Source: Lingula anatina (lineage: Eukaryota > Brachiopoda > Lingulata > Lingulida > Lingulidae). Taken from it: a DNA stretch of 64,000 bases. This document shows positions 41,301-53,138 of this stretch, one piece after another (within the stretch, counting starts at the first letter, position 1; each line of letters begins with the position of its first letter). Both the position numbers and the translations under genes were made by a program. Location: NCBI RefSeq assembly GCF_001039355.2, contig NW_019775750.1, positions 130,417 through 194,416 on the forward strand, read 5' to 3'. Below the pieces are notes generated by a model, which did no database searches, had not been told where the DNA came from, and saw nothing but the letters and a program-made list of their open reading frames with translations.

Positions 41301-42435
41301 AAAACCTATTAGCGTGTGTGGCTACCGCTCACTGTAATCATCTACTGTAGACGGCGCCACTGCCTTCAACAAGGGTAACAATTCTGTTTTGTGGGATTTT
41401 CCCCCATGTCTCCTAAAAAGCTTGGCGGAATTGGTCCGGACTATTTGGGGTTATGTTCTCCTCTGGATTGCACACTTCAATTCATGCCACTGGTGCTCAG
41501 TAGGTTTATTATCAGGATTCAAAGATGGTTTCTCCAGCCTCAGAACATTGGGTTTCTGCAACAAATCACTCACCACATGACAACTGTGTGCAAGTGTGGT
41601 GTCATGATGAAGCCTGGATCACCCCCGAAGTCCCCTCTTGCAGATGGAATGAAGTATCAGTCGAGAATGTCAGGTTCATGGTTTTAGTGCGTTGTTCTTT
41701 CCGGAAAAGAACGTTATTTGGGCAATACACTGAAACGTTCTCAACAAATATCTCACTCCATTTGCAAGAGGTGACTTCAGAGATACTGCAGGCGTCATTG
41801 TGGAAATGCTCACAACTCTCGTCTGCTAAGTGATTTGTTGCAGAAACCCAGCGTTCAGAGGATAGAGCAACCACCTTTGAGCCACGTTATTAACCTTACT
41901 AAACATCTGTGGCATGAATTTAAGTGTGCAATACAAAGGAAAACCAAAGTCCTAATAATCTGGAGCAACTCCTCCAAGCTCTTTAGGAAGAATGGGACAA
42001 TATCCCATAAAACAGAATTGTTACCCTTGTTGAAGGCAGACCGCAACACCTATAGGAGGTAATTACAGTGCACGGTGATCACAAACGCTATTAGACACGT
42101 GGCCTTTAACGAGCACACCCTAATGCTAACAGTGTGTACATTTGGTGACATTTGGTGGTGTTATTTCAATTTAATGGACATTTCTTTACCTCTGTGAAAA
42201 TCACAGTGAAATGTCGGATTTGAGGGGTATACGTGTAATAAATGTGAATAAATGGTATTAAATATTGATATCTTCACCGCTAGTTTGTATTTTCTGTATC
42301 ACTTATCATGTTAGTTATGGTATCTGGAATGAAAATCACTATTTATAGCAATCTGCACATGTGATGTGATCAGTCATATATAAAAGCACATGATACTGAA
42401 GGTGGGACAACCTTTTTGACCAATGTTGTACAGTA
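41290..42435. mobile_element. Palindromic Tc1/mariner relic
   Basis: The left part (about 41365-41600) is the inverted complement of 41820-42050 with many mismatches. On the plus strand 41880-42062 reads LTKHLWHEFKCAIQRK, NLEQLLQAL, EEWDNIP, IVTLVEG, the C-terminal region of a Tc1 transposase. The other arm encodes the same region on the opposite strand. The right end (about 42395-42430) is the inverse complement of the terminus at about 57085, TACAACATTGGTCAAAAAGG. The left end is truncated. Dead. Confidence 0.75.
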
Positions 42436-42439
42436 ACTC

Positions 42440-42990
42440 ATTAAAAATACCAAGTAACGATGCCTCAAACCAAATAATATTTTTTCACGCAACAAATACA
42501 TGCATTAACTAAAAATATGCATAGGAATAAAACGTGCATGGTAATTTGATATACATCAAGAAGTTAAGTAAAAAAATAATTAAAATTTAAATAAAAAATT
42601 AATAGAATTAAACGTTTTAAAGTTTGTATCATCATAATAATCGTGTTTGATCTTCTATAAATAATTTTAAAAAATCAGTGAAATCAACTATGCTTGAGTA
42701 CTTTTTACCAACCACAGTTGAGATATATTTTCATCCTAAAATGTCCCCCAATCAACGCATGGACAGACCCACCACTAATCACGCTAAAATTTCAGCCCGA
42801 AATCCTGAACGTGTGAAGTGTCTATGCATACCTCTATTGATATATGTGTTTCAATTCCCATAGAACAAATTAAATTCTGAACTGCATTTTGTGTCTGTAA
42901 TGTTTACGTAATGTGGCATGAAGGGGCATAGTTTGTATGAAAACAGTACTGATGATAAAGAAAATATCCTGTCAGTCACAAGTTATTGGT
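42440..42990. other. No gene recognised
   Basis: AT-rich spacer between the Tc1 relic and the conserved 5' region of gene 2. No domain or repeat identified. Confidence 0.4.
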
Positions 42991-43106
42991 CAAGATACAT
43001 CTAATTATTAGATGGCGTTGTGGATATGAGGCATACATTAGATTAAGTCTCTCTTACCTACTATTACATTTCAGTAGAGACGAGAGATGAAAAAGTGGCG
43101 GTAACC

Positions 43107-43958
43107 ATGGCAACAGCAATAAAACAGCTCGACTCTGAACAGGAAAATTTTTTCGCATGACCATTCTAATTGTCGATTATGGTTTGACGGTCTTGCAAGA
43201 TGTTCTTCATAAAGAACTTACACAAAAATATTCCAATTTATTTGACCCCCAGACTGGGTTGTTAAGTGGTGTTCTTGGTGATGGAACTGTGAGGACAAAG
43301 CTGGACAAACTAGTGCGGTCAAGAGTATTTAATGTACACCAACAAAATCTGCTGTATGCTGGTAGAAACCCCTCCCCATCAGTGACGGTTGGTGATTTAG
43401 ACATCACTCTGACTGTGCTTTTGCTGAGAAACATCACGTAATTGAATCCATATCCACGGTCAAAAGCATGGGACGACCCCTCTGACACAGACACATCGAG
43501 AGAAGCAAAGATTGGCCGAGTTAAAAGATACCGAAATATTGTATACGGCCATGCAAACAAGGCAGCAATTAGCGATCAAGATTTCAAAGCACATTTCTCA
43601 AGCCTAAAGTCCAACCTCCAGGCTCTTTCTAGTGTGTACACCAATAAAAAGTATGGTGACATCTTGACTCGACATATTGATGCTACTTTACTGAAGGAAA
43701 ACCTGGACATTCTGAAAACATGGTATGATTATGACAACGATGTGAAAGAGCAGATGAGGGCTCCGGAAGAGAACGTTCTTGGGGAGATAAAAATTGGCAC
43801 ACAGCATACACATAATAAACTTGAGGAAATCTCGGAAGGAATCACACAGGTGACACACCAAGTCAGACAGTTACAGATGTGCGTGGAAGAGGTCAAAGGC
43901 GCACAGAATCGAGATTCACAAAGATGGTCTCTAGATCAGCAAGCTCAGATGACCAAAG
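43107..43958 (+). pseudogene. HEPN exon of gene 2, disrupted
   Basis: Homologous to exon 1 of gene 1, with the same Kozak ATG, and it retains RYRNIVYGH. A 1-bp deletion near 43154 shifts the frame (MATAIKQLD... then stop after about 17 codons), and a TAA at 43439-43441 replaces a Thr codon. Two further deletions, of 33 and 21 nt in the coiled coil, keep frame, which suggests that the exon stayed under constraint for a time after duplication. The donor AAAG|GTATGT is intact. A sequencing error could explain the single-base deletion but not the nonsense codon. Confidence 0.85.
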
Positions 43959-44986
43959 GTATGTATTTTATGCATTTAGATATTTTTTCTTAAGCCCACT
44001 AAATATTTGGGACATCATTAATTAAGTACACAATACAAAACTATCATTTCAGGATATGTCGATTGTGTTCAATTTTGCTGTTAGTTATGACGTCAATTAC
44101 TTCATGACTATTCATAAACAATGCAAATTGTCTTACGTTACTCCTATAGATAAGAAAGGATTATGAACTGTCAGGTTTTATGGAATGAACTAAAATAGTC
44201 TTCAGTAGTGACAGATATGTGTACGTGTATGTCTAAAAAATCAATCTTATTAAAATATATAAAAAATCTAAGAGACATAGACAGATCTAAAAATGTGGGT
44301 CTTTAAAAGGGATTTAAATTTGTCAAAGTCTTCTGCTTTTCTAATAAAATTTGGTAAGGCATTCCACACATTGGGGGCGTAGATTTTAAAAGCCCGGGCG
44401 GCACAACTTTTGAGGCACCCCTTTTCTAAAACAGAATGTTCTAAAATAAGATCATGCTCAGTATTAAAACGTGTGGACCGCCGTGGTGAGTTAAAACAGA
44501 TAAGATCAGATAAATATAATAGTCCTTGTGTATGGATCGCCTTAAAAATAATGCAAAGTACGTTATAATCAACACTCTGCATCACAGGCAGCCAGTGTAA
44601 TTCTTTCAGAATGGGAGTGGTATGGTGTGTACTATTGCACTTTATTTGACAAACCAGTCTTGCAGCTGAGTTTTTAATAACTTGTAACTTTTTAACCTGA
44701 TAGTCACATTTACCAAAGAGGAGACTATTGCAGTAATCTAATCTTGATGATATATAAGCATCTACTAATGTTTCAGTGGTTTTGTTATTTAACACTTTCC
44801 TTATTTTTCCAATGCGCCACAGTGCATAAGATGCTGATTTACACACTTCAGATACACGCTTCCCCATAGTGCCATTTTCATCGAGGGTAACTCCCAGATC
44901 TTTTACAGAACTAGATGGTTTTATAGGAACATCTCATATGCGAATGTTGCCGTTTGCTGCATTTTTCCTATAAGCCTTGAATCTTG

Positions 44987-45089
44987 ATCCCAGCAGACAA
45001 ACGACATTGATTCACCGTTGAATCAACGTTAATTTTTGGTGGATCAACGTTGAATCAACGTAGAATCAATGTCGTTTGCCTGCTGGGAT
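44987..45089. mobile_element. 103-bp palindromic element nested in the LINE
   Basis: Two inverted arms of about 44 bp beginning ATCCCAGCAG and containing CATTGATTC and CAACGTT words, separated by a short centre. It interrupts the reverse-transcriptase frame. I see no clear target duplication. Confidence 0.75.
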
Positions 45090-46130
45090 GTTAACCATAT
45101 CAACTCAGTCTTACTATCATTTAAAGCCAACATCTTCACTTTCATCCATTCTGGAATCTCTGCAAGACAAGCCTCTATAGAAGTGATTGTTGCAGACTGG
45201 CTGCTCTTGCATGTTAAATAGACTTGTGTGTCACCTGCAAAAATGACAGTGTTCAGACCATGCTTTAGTATGATATCTTCTACAGGTAACATGTATAATG
45301 AGAATAGATTCGGACCTAACACAGGCCCTTCTGGGACACCATACTCCAAGTTAACTGGCTGAGATAAAGCTGACTCTATTGAAACCCTTTGTGTTCTGTT
45401 TTTCATGTATGATGTAAACCAACTAAGTGCAAGTCCATTCACTCCAAATTGATGCTGCAACCTGTGAAGAAGAATATTATGATCTATGGTGTCAAAAGCT
45501 GCTGAAGGTTTAGAAGTACTAAAATGACATCTCTTTGTTTACCCAGGGCAAGCATTATATCATTGTGGACTCGAAGCAGAGCTGTCTGTGGCCTTCTCTA
45601 TAGGTAGACTGAAATTTTCCAAAGAGTTTATTTTCAGCCAGATTGCTGCTTAGTTGGGAACATGCCATTTTTAAACAAATTTACCTAAAAAGGGTAGATT
45701 TGATATTGGCCTATAGTTTTTCAGGACATTTTTACACAGCTCTTGCTTTTTCATTAATGGTCTACCAATTGCAGTTTTGCAGTTTGATGGAAAAACACCT
45801 GTTGAGAAAGACAGATTTACTAATCTCAGGAGAACTGGAGATAACACACTTATACACTCTTTTGCTATATATGTTGGCATGGAATCCAGAGCACAAAACT
45901 TAGAATTCATCCCCTTTATCACTGAGATAATATTCTTCTCTGAGACCGGTAGGAAATTCTGAGACTGGTAGGAAATTGCTCAGTTGGGCCCCATCACCCT
46001 GACTGGCACACCTGTCTTGCAATTCACTCGGTGATATATCTGATTCTGAGGATCCTGTGATAGAATTTTGAGTTAGGTCCTTACGGATATCCTTGATTCG
46101 GTTAGTAAAGAAATCGGCAAAAACTTGAGG

Positions 46131-46418
46131 AACCCGCACGAAAATGCAGTATTATCGAAGTAGCAAAGAAGCATTAACGCAGTAGTGGTGTGGAGCATAT
46201 TTGCAGTAGAAATGCAGTATAGCCTACTGCAATACTACTTCAAAATTTGCATAGGGTTGTACAGAGGAGGAGCATTAATGCAGTAGATTAGCAGCATGGT
46301 AGAAGCATGTTTCAAATATGCTAATGAGCTCCCTACTCGAAGCAGCTTTGAGGCATGTTTGCAGTATGATTGCAGTAGTCTACTGCGCTGGAGTATCTAC
46401 TGCGTTTTCTTGCGGGTT
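46131..46418. mobile_element. 288-bp inverted-repeat element nested in the LINE
   Basis: The ends AACCCGCACGAAAATGCAGT and TACTGCGTTTTCTTGCGGGT are near-perfect inverted complements (2 mismatches over 21 bp). The interior repeats GCAGTA words. The duplicate LINE segment after the N at 47031 has the uninterrupted sequence CTTGAGGAAGTG, so insertion is precise, with no target duplication or only an ambiguous AA. Confidence 0.85.
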
Positions 46419-47660
46419 AAGTGTTAACATTTCCATGCCAGGAAGCACATTTAGCTTGCTTGACGTAGATTCTGAAATCTTGTCCACAATCCTAAAGAGT
46501 TGCCTTTGAACAGCAGCTACAATACAGTTCCGATGGAAATCAGTTTTTTGCTCTCAAGGAGGGTGTGATAGTTAGCTGTGGCAGTTTTAAATAATCCCCG
46601 GTGTATCACCAATTTTGAATTGCACCACTGACGTTCTAGCTTCCTGATCTTTTTCCTCTCTTCACTGAGTTCAGATGTAAACGATTTAGCCCATTGTTTC
46701 ACCACCTTGACTCTGGTCTGCGTTGGTGCAATATCCTCTATGATCTTGGATATAGACTTATTATACAGATCTACTATGGTACTTGGATCTGTGGCCTGTT
46801 CATGTCTAAACGCATCATTTAGGATTGATGGATCAAGTTTTGAGATATCTCTACGTTGGATGACTATTTTGAAGGTTCTGGGCGTACAAGGTCTGCCACA
46901 AAGTGGATTGCAGCATGGTCTGAAGGAAGGCTGTAGTCTAAAGTGAAACTTTGAAGGCAGGAGTCGATGCGAGTCAGCACTAAGTCTAAGATATGTCCCT
47001 TTGAGTGGGTGGCTGTTCTGATGTGTTCAGNCAAAAACTTGAGGAAGTGTTAACATTTCCATGCCAGGAAGCACATTTAGCTTGCTTGACGTAGATTCTG
47101 AAATCTTGTCCACAATCCTAAAGAGTTGCCTTTGAACAGCAGCTACAATACAGTTCCGATGGAAATCAGTTTTTTGCTCTCAAGGAGGGTGTGATAGTTA
47201 GCTGTGGCAGTTTTAAATAATCCCCGGTGTATCACCAATTTTGAATTGCACCACTGACGTTCTAGCTTCCTGATCTTTTTCCTCTCTTCACTGAGTTCAG
47301 ATGTAAACGATTTAGCCCATTGTTTCACCACCTTGACTCTGGTCTGCGTTGGTGCAATATCCTCTATGATCTTGGATATAGACTTATTATACAGATCTAC
47401 TATGGTACTTGGATCTGTGGCCTGTTCATGTCTAAACGCATCATTTAGGATTGATGGATCAAGTTTTGAGATATCTCTACGTTGGATGACTTTTTTGAAG
47501 GTTCTGGGCGTACAAGGTCTGCCACAAAGTGGATTGCAGCATGGTCTGAAGGAAGGCTGTGGTCTAAAGTGAAACTTTAAAGGCAGGAGTCGGTGCGAGT
47601 CAGCACTAAGTCTAAGATATGTCCCTTTGAATGGGTGGCTGTTCTGATGTGTTCAGTCAA
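46419..47660. repeat. Direct duplication across a single N (47031)
   Basis: 46419-47030 and 47046-47660 are almost identical LINE segments. The second begins (47032-47045) with the 14 bp that precede the 288-bp element, so the two copies look like one locus with and without the insertion. Confidence 0.8.
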
Positions 47661-48884
47661 ACCCATTGTTTCAATCAGGTCCTTAAACCTCCTCACATCG
47701 CTGCATATCTCGTTATCCATGTGGATATTAAAATCTTCAGCTATTACCAGGCGTCCTGGAGAGAACAGCGCACTTTCTAAAATCTTGGAGAATTAATCTA
47801 CGAAGCTAGAGACGGTGTACTTGTGCTTCCCTGAATAGGGTGGACGGTATATCAGATTCAAAAGCAGCATATCGTTAAAAGGAAATATTTGAAACCCAAA
47901 AACGTTCACATTATTAACCAATTTAATTTTGCAAGTTATTTGTAGTAAGGGAACTAGCTGCCAATAAGAGTGATATGAAGTTAAGTAAAGTCACGTTTCC
48001 CACGTCCTTGAAGCATCTTAAAAGTGTAATTAAACCTAAGTAAAATTATGAAGCAAATGAAATGTATTAAAAAATTGCTCACGGTGTTTTAAAGAGAAAA
48101 AAAAAGGAAAATTTGCATGGAAATACCTTCATGTACCACTGTTAAAATACGTGCACAGTTTATTTTCACATAAAAGGGCTATTTTAAGCATTTACTCATT
48201 TTTAAAAGTAGTAAGGTGTACTTTGCAAAATTTTACTACAGGTACTTTAAAAACGTAGAAATTATACTTATCATCTATATTCCATAAGCAGCAATATATT
48301 TTTCTTTCCACAAAGCTTCGAAGAAACCACTTCTTCACATGAAAGATTTCCCTCGCAAACATTCCAACTTTGTAATGAATGAATATCTTATTTGATGTAC
48401 TGTAGTCGAAATTCTGATCCGTGTTTCTATTAATTGTCAATATTATCACGTTTTGCTTTTAGATGCAACTAATATTTTGAAAATTTTGTTGAGTGTAATA
48501 ATATTAGTTGGAAAGGAGGAAATTGTCAGAAACAATGCTTATGTACAACAAACACTAACAATACCAACAATGAATAATTAAAATTTCACACAAATTTAGA
48601 CATTGGTGTATTTTGTTTACAGAAATTCAAGAAATTTTAATTTTTTTAATGATTTGTGACAGGGATAAAGATATACCCGAAAAAAATCCAGGCAATATGC
48701 TGCAATACAATCCCATTACAAGAAATCTTTTGCATTAGTGTTTTAACAGCCTTATATAATATGTAACACTAGTTTTGCTCATACTAACCGACGTGGTTAT
48801 AACCTTTTATGTTATATAATGCCATTCTGAAGTGACTTAATAAAATACAAGTAGGTCTAGATTTTTTTCCATTCTGAATTGCAG

Positions 48885-48980
48885 GCTCAGTGGACAGTAA
48901 AGTTTCAGCCACAGTGCCTCGCAGCGGGAGTGACAGAGACCACAAAGCTGCTACACCATCTTGTATGGATGTAAAATCAA
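48885..48980 (+). CDS. Exon 2 of gene 2: linker
   Basis: Same position, length (96 nt) and phases as exon 2 of gene 1, reading GSVDSKVSATVPRSGSDR, with a strong donor TCAA|GTAAGT. Beyond the donor the homology to gene 1 continues but frame is lost, which supports this donor. Whether it is translated depends on the transcript start, since the upstream HEPN exon is broken. Confidence 0.55.
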
Positions 48981-49673
48981 GTAAGTATCTTACGCAGACC
49001 CTGAAACTTATGAACCACAACGCGTCTCAGCTGTACCTCATCCAGATGTCACCACCCACCTGTGTGAAGACAGAGACATACACGATGTGAACACTAATGA
49101 AACTATAATGTCAGGGGCAACAGGTTCGAGGAACTACATGTACCCGTAACTGACACTTTAGTTGATTGATATTTCTGTTTGAAAACTTGCTGTAATTATT
49201 TTTTTAATAAGTTACCTATGTACTTAGAAAAATTCAGCCTGATGTTTGGCGTCTGGAATTTATTATATACTATTATAGGTGGCGAGAAGTCAAAATTTGT
49301 ACAAGCACATTGTATGATGTATTTTATTATTTTGATGATCAGTAATTAGCTAATTCAGGATAATACCGTAGGAACCATTTGAAAAAAAAAGCATTATAAA
49401 GACGAAATATATAAATAATAAATATGTAAGAGAAACGAGGGGTAATATTTCTCTTTTTGCTTAAACCACGCTGAGAAGAATTCACACACAATAAAAAACA
49501 GTTACTGAATTTCGTGTAGTTTTATGGCAGGTTTGTCAAATATTAACCTTAGAAAGCTGTTGGGATGAAATAATCTAGATTTTTGAAAGAATCAGGATAG
49601 GACTGTCATCCCGCTTTCCTATATCCCATAACCAAATTATATCATATCAGAACTTCAAATATATCCCTTTCAG

Positions 49674-52600
49674 TTATGCAAAGCGCACATGACTACCTGT
49701 GCATAAAAGAGGACACCATGGCTGAAGAAGTAATAGGAGGCGTGGAGGTGTTAGACCATTTAAAAGATTTGGAGAGAAGACCAGCAGACGACCAAACACC
49801 AATACCAGACATGGTCACCCAGTGTACAGTGCTGGAGCTAACATGTAAGAACATTGAACACATCCCTGACAACATAGATAGATGTATCAATGTGACGAAG
49901 ATCAATCTCACAAGGAACAAGCTTTCATCGCTTCCCAGGTCATTGTGCAAGTTAGAAAATATCATACATCTTTATCTCAGATGGAATTTGTTGACAGAGC
50001 TCCCAGCTTCATTGTGTGCTCTATCACATATAGAGTACTTTGACCTACGTCGTAACCAGCTATCCAGTCTCCCTCCTGATATTGGTAAGCTGACCTCACT
50101 GAAGAGTTTGAACCTCAGGGATAATCAACTCACAGAGCTCCCAGCTTCAATTTGTGTTCTACCACATATAGAGAATCTGAACCTACAGAATACCAAGCTA
50201 TCCAGTCTCCCTGCTGACATTGGTAAACTGATCACACTGAAGAGGTTGAACCTTAGCAAAAATCAGTTCACAGAGCTCCCAGCCTCAGTGTGTGCTCTAC
50301 CACATATAGAGAATCTGAACCTACAGAATACCAATCTATCCAGCCTCCCTCCTGATATTGGTAAGCTGACCTCACTGAAGAGTTTGAACCTCAGGGATAA
50401 TCAACTCACAGAGCTCCCAGCTTCAATTTGTGCTCTACCACATATAGAGTACTTGGACCTAGAAAATAACAAGCTATCCAGTCTCCCTGCTGACATTGGT
50501 AAGCTGACCACACTGAAGAGGTGGAACCTTAGGAAAAATCAGTTCACAGAGCTCTCAGCCTCAGTGTGTGCTCTACTACATATAGAGAACATGGACCTAC
50601 AGCAAAACAAGATATCCAGCCTCCCTTCTGATATTGGTAAGCTGATCTCACTGAAAAGTTTGAACCTTAGGAATAATCAGCTGACAGAACTCCCAGCCTC
50701 AGTGTGTGCTCTACTACATATAGAGAACATGGACCTACAGCAAAACAAGATATCCAGCCTCCCTTCTGATATTGGTAAGCTGATCACACTGAAAAGTTTG
50801 AACCTTAGGATTAATCAGCTCACAGAACTCCCAGCCTCAGTGTGTGCTCTACTACATATAGAGAACATGGACCTACAGCAAAACAAGATATCCAGCCTCC
50901 CTTCTGATATTGGTAAGCTGACCACACTGAAGGGTTTGAACCTCAGTAAGAATCAGCTTACAGAGCTCCCAGCCTCAGTGTGTGCTCTACCACATGTAGA
51001 ATACTTGAACCTAAAGTATAACAGGCTATCCAGACTTCCTACTGATGTTGAAAAACTAGTCTCACTGGAGAGTTTAAACCTTGGGTTCAATCATCTCACA
51101 GAGCTCCCACTCTTTCTATGTGCTCTACCACATATAACGAACCTGACCCTAGAGGATAACAACATTTACAATCTCCCTCCTTATGTCAGTGAAATGGTCA
51201 CACTGAAGAGTTTGGATATTTCCAGAAATAATATCACACATTTACCCCACCAGCTTGCTTCACTTAAACTTCATTATCTGGAGGTGATGGGTAACCCCCT
51301 CCGGCAACCACCCACGTCAGTGTGTATTGCAGGAAAAGAGGCAATATTCAGATACTTAATAGAACTTAGAGAATCAAAAGCAGTCGAGTCTTGTAGAGTG
51401 CAAGTAAACCTCCTGGGAGAAACAGAAAGTGGGAAAACCAGTTTAGCACGCTCCCTTAGGCATGGAACCCCTGTGTTGACTGATTTGGCTGATAGAACTA
51501 GAGTTGTGGAGCAATCACTGTGGGAAATAGAAGGGGAAATCAGTTTTAACATCAATGATTTTGGAGGTCACAAGGTATACAGAGTAGGACACTGCATTTT
51601 CATCACACAAAACAGTATAGTTCTTGTCACCTTTGACCTGTCGACCTATGACCCCTGCAGCAGATCCCATTTCAGACAACATATTGGAATCTGGATAGAC
51701 ATGGTGCAGTCCCACAATCCAGGGGTGACAATTGCATTGGTTGGTACACATCTCGATAAAACTAATGAGTCGACCTGCAAGGGTATCTGTGCGTCTATTC
51801 AAGAAGCTATCAAAGATGAAAGGATAAGGAGGCAAAAGTGGTGTGATAGGCAAATGAGAGATCTCAAAGAAAGAATACAGTCTTCACAGGGAAACAAAAA
51901 TAAAGCTTTGATTTCAGCATACAGGAAGACAATAAAGTCACTGGAGACTACAAGAGGATATGACCAATCAACAATTCATCTTCGCATTTTCATGGTGAGC
52001 TCCAAGACCAGAGCAGGCTTTGGAGACCTTACAGAATATCTAGCTACCCAAGCAAAGGAAAGAAGTTTTATCTTACCACAAACCTGGCACAAGGCTGCAA
52101 AGAAAATCTGTTCAAGGAAGAAATATCAAACTGAAAATACTCTGCACTGGAACATTGTGGAACAGATCATAAAAAAGTCAACTGTCAAATATTACTTAGG
52201 GAACCTGCTGCAAAAAATGGTTGATGATGATGTGAATGATATCCTTGCTTTCCTTGCTAACAGAGGTGATGTCATCTGGTATCCAAACAATCCAATCCTT
52301 AGAAACATAATCTTCCACAGGCAGGAAGTGCTAGCTAACCTCTTGAAGGCAGTGCTCAACCACGATAAGGATGAATTACAAGATATTCTGAAACAAATTG
52401 CCGTCTGTGAGCCAACAGCAGAGAATATTAGTGAGGATTTCATCTTGAGAGGAGTTCACTCTATGAGGGTGATGGAGGTTTTATGGGAACCATTTGGTGT
52501 GACAGCCAGGGAAGCCAGTGCAATGGTAGAGCTCATGCAGAGGCTGGAGTTATGCTTCAAGGTGAACGAGGGCAATTATGGTCCCATATTCCACTTTCCA

Positions 52601-53138
52601 TGGCTACTAGAACTAAGCCGTCCACCAATCATGGACACCAAGTGGCCTCAGTCCGTACCACAGGACACTACACAGCTTACCCTGAATGTGTATTACCCAT
52701 ATCGCTGTCCAGATGGTCTCTATGAGAAATTGTCAGTGCGCCTTCATTCAACCCTTGGACACTTTCAGCCTATGAGGAGAGACTGGAGAGATGGGGTATT
52801 TGTGGACATGGCGACACACTGCATGCAAATGACCAGAAACCAGACAGACAGAGACTGGGTGATCACCATTGCTGTCCGAGGTCAACATCTCCCAGACCTG
52901 TGGAAAACACTACTCCAAAACCATGATCACCTTATGGACATCATGGAGGAAGATTGGCCTGGGTTACCATGTGACAAGTACCTGGTGTGTCCTCATTGTA
53001 CAAGTCTAGACGTAGAGACTCCAACCGAGTTTCCAGCTGAAATGATTGGCCAGCCCCCAGCTGAGACTGTTGCCAGGGCACCATGTTGGAAAACTGGAGA
53101 AATGATTCCAGCTAACTTAATATATCCCAATATGCCAG
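49674..53138 (+). CDS. Exon 3 of gene 2: expanded LRR, ROC, COR
   Basis: The acceptor CCCTTTCAG is at 49673 and the donor CCAG|GTAAGA at 53139. The two-type LRR alternation makes a 46-residue (138-bp) super-unit. Three consecutive super-units at about 50575-50990 are almost identical (NMDLQQNKISSLPSDIGKL then NLR.NQLTELPASVCALLHIE), which indicates recent amplification. No frame break anywhere in 3.46 kb. Confidence 0.92.

Larger units (their letters stand above)
44250..47880 (-). mobile_element. Degenerate CR1/L2-like LINE in intron 1 of gene 2
   Basis: Read 5' to 3' on the minus strand: an endonuclease part (EDFNIHMDNEICSD, GLTEHIRTATHSKGHILDLV, LPSDHAAIHF) at about 47870-47480, a middle section, then reverse transcriptase (NYRPISNLPFLGKF, GVPEGPVLGPNLFSLYM, FAGDTQVYL) and the C-terminal part (SSRLDYCNSLLFG, LKELHWLPV) to 44268. 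The catalytic FADD is FAGD here, and stops and frameshifts are present. It is internally duplicated across the N at 47031 and carries two nested small elements. Confidence 0.85.
43959..48884 (+). other. Intron 1 of gene 2
   Basis: It matches gene 1 intron 1 on either side (43959-44240 and 47925-48880) with the LINE in between. There is no coding sequence other than the LINE. The acceptor is ATTGCAG at 48884. Confidence 0.6.
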
